Source: DASUAS01 sp036271015
Lineage (GTDB): Bacteria > Actinomycetota > Acidimicrobiia > IMCC26256 > DASPTH01
Reading direction: 5' to 3'
Length of the DNA stretch: 13,397 bases
NCBI GenBank assembly: GCA_036271015.1
Contig: DATBBL010000228.1
Coordinates: 1-13,397 of the forward strand
The notes below the pieces were generated by a model that was given only the letters and a program-made list of their open reading frames with translations, was not told the DNA's origin and did no database searches. Both the position numbers and the translations under genes were made by a program. How positions within the stretch are numbered: the stretch's first letter is position 1; every line of letters begins with the position of its first letter. This document shows, one piece after another, positions 12,972 through 13,397 of the stretch.

Positions 12972-13280
12972 TCAGCGCAACGCATCGGCGAAGGCCCGTC
13001 CTTCGTGGTGACGCCGGGGGCGGAACTCGAACACGTGCGTGTTCCGCTCCTCGTCGCGCACCAGGACCTGGAGGAGGAGGCCGTTGCGGACGCGCACGAC
13101 CTCGAGCGATCCGGTCGTCGCCTCCAACAACACGTGGCCCCGCCGCGTCCGCACCAGCACCTGCTCCTCGGTCACCGCCACGTCGTCGTAGTGGCGACCG
13201 GCGAACAACCGACGACGGTTCGCGGGCACCCTCGCGTACCACGCCCGCGTCCCTGCCGGACGGGGTGTCGCGTCGCTCAT
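12972..13280 (-). CDS. Small conserved-looking protein of unknown function
   Basis: 102 residues, Arg-rich, with no signal peptide or membrane segment. I do not recognise a family. The middle (about residues 25-85) alternates hydrophobic and polar residues in short strands (DDVAVTEEQVLVRT, GHVLLEATTGSLEVVRVR, GLLLQVLVRD, NTHVFEFR), suggesting a small beta-barrel or beta-sandwich. The start is the ATG at 13280, 7 nt after TAGGGT on the same strand (leaderless layout); an upstream in-frame ATG at 13310 would read across that promoter and the phosphofructokinase promoter. Six bases separate it from glpK, so both form one transcription unit, and it may be needed to load ribosomes onto the SD-less TTG of glpK. 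Confidence 0.72.
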   Translation of the reverse strand: MSDATPRPAGTRAWYARVPANRRRLFAGRHYDDVAVTEEQVLVRTRRGHVLLEATTGSLEVVRVRNGLLLQVLVRDEERNTHVFEFRPRRHHEGRAFADALR

Positions 13281-13287
13281 GCTCCGA

Positions 13288-13293
13288 ACCCTA
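13288..13293 (-). promoter_or_regulatory. Leaderless -10 box of the 102-aa gene / glpK unit
   Basis: On the minus strand GGTAGGGT gives a TANNNT box at 13293-13288, then 7 nt, then the ATG at 13280. It matches the GGTANNNT-N7-start layout seen at 6974 and 10110. Confidence 0.45.
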
Positions 13294-13305
13294 CCGACGA
13301 TGCTG

Positions 13306-13311
13306 CACACT
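13306..13311 (+). promoter_or_regulatory. Probable leaderless -10 box of phosphofructokinase
   Basis: CACACT, one base off the TANNNT pattern, is followed by 7 nt and the ATG at 13319. No SD is present in the short gap, which supports leaderless expression. The two divergent -10 boxes lie within a 38-bp intergenic space. Confidence 0.35.
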
Positions 13312-13318
13312 GGTGGTC

Positions 13319-13397
13319 ATGCGCATCGGCATGCTCACCGGCGGGGGAGACTGCCCGGGGCTCAACGCGGTGATCCGCGCCGTCGTCCGCAAGGGCG
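13319..13397 (+). CDS. pfkA: 6-phosphofructokinase, N-terminal fragment (3' cut by window edge)
   Basis: The first 26 residues, MRIGMLTGGGDCPGLNAVIR then AVVRKG, are the diagnostic N-terminus of group A phosphofructokinase, with the GGG of the phosphate-binding loop and the CPGLNAVIR form common in actinobacteria. This enzyme phosphorylates fructose 6-phosphate with ATP or pyrophosphate; the residues that decide the phosphoryl donor lie beyond the window. The start is unambiguous from the conserved N-terminus, and the promoter box 7 nt upstream indicates a leaderless message. It is divergent from the glpK unit, so glycolysis and glycerol entry share a 38-bp control region. Confidence 0.9.
   Translation, partial: MRIGMLTGGGDCPGLNAVIRAVVRKG

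Noticed and set aside
13281..13310. Longer 102-aa gene product starting at 13310
   Set aside because: Would require translation through both promoter boxes; the ATG at 13280 fits the leaderless spacing exactly.
11871..13373. Plus-strand ORF of 500 codons opposite glycerol kinase
   Set aside because: Mirror frame of glpK; no recognisable motif, and it would overrun the phosphofructokinase start.

Overview
The window is a very GC-rich (roughly 70%), gene-dense bacterial chromosome segment with GTG/TTG starts, 4-base start/stop overlaps and leaderless-type promoters. A PimB'-like mannosyltransferase followed closely by a TB16.3-like SRPBCC protein, a ROK glucokinase and a GGGDCPGLNAVIR-type phosphofructokinase point to an actinobacterium. 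My best guess is an uncultured, Acidimicrobiia-like lineage rather than a mycobacterium or streptomycete. I see no insertion sequence, prophage, CRISPR array, rRNA or tRNA.

Layout, left to right. (1) 1-2372: the C-terminal half of an FGGY sugar kinase converges on a membrane-anchored LysM protein. The LysM gene is divergent from a six-helix PuuD-type (urate hydroxylase N-terminal domain) membrane protein. (2) 2381-3413: a MerR-family regulator whose effector half looks like a second, degenerate MerR DNA-binding domain. It is followed by a 319-bp divergent control region holding a TTGACA-17-GATACT promoter, a perfect 12-bp palindrome inside the promoter spacer, and a 12-bp perfect hairpin in a roughly 190-nt leader. 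(3) 3414-10099: a long plus-strand operon: ferredoxin reductase-type flavoprotein, MFS exporter, PimB'-like glycosyltransferase, four-helix membrane protein, SRPBCC protein, a repeat region, a small helical protein, ROK glucokinase and an LLM flavoprotein. Most junctions are GTGA or ATGA overlaps. (4) 10107-11360: an AlaC-like aminotransferase with its own leaderless promoter and a 20-codon upstream ORF whose stop overlaps its start. (5) 11466-13397: glycerol kinase and a 102-aa unknown protein on the minus strand, divergent from the first 26 codons of 6-phosphofructokinase.

Functionally the segment gathers entry points of central carbon metabolism (FGGY kinase, glucokinase, glycerol kinase, phosphofructokinase, alanine aminotransferase) around an envelope glycolipid gene. 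A redox pair (ferredoxin reductase-like and LLM flavoproteins) sits in the same transcription unit.

The most unusual feature is at 7888-8115. A 37-bp perfect repeat plus a third, degenerate copy each carry an SD-like purine run and an ATGA stop/start overlap. The non-coding-looking 192 bp between two operon genes is therefore spanned by two mini-ORFs that hand ribosomes on without a gap (SRPBCC, 49 codons, 17 codons, small protein). A related short ORF precedes the aminotransferase. These may be repeats selected to insert into operons without breaking translational coupling.
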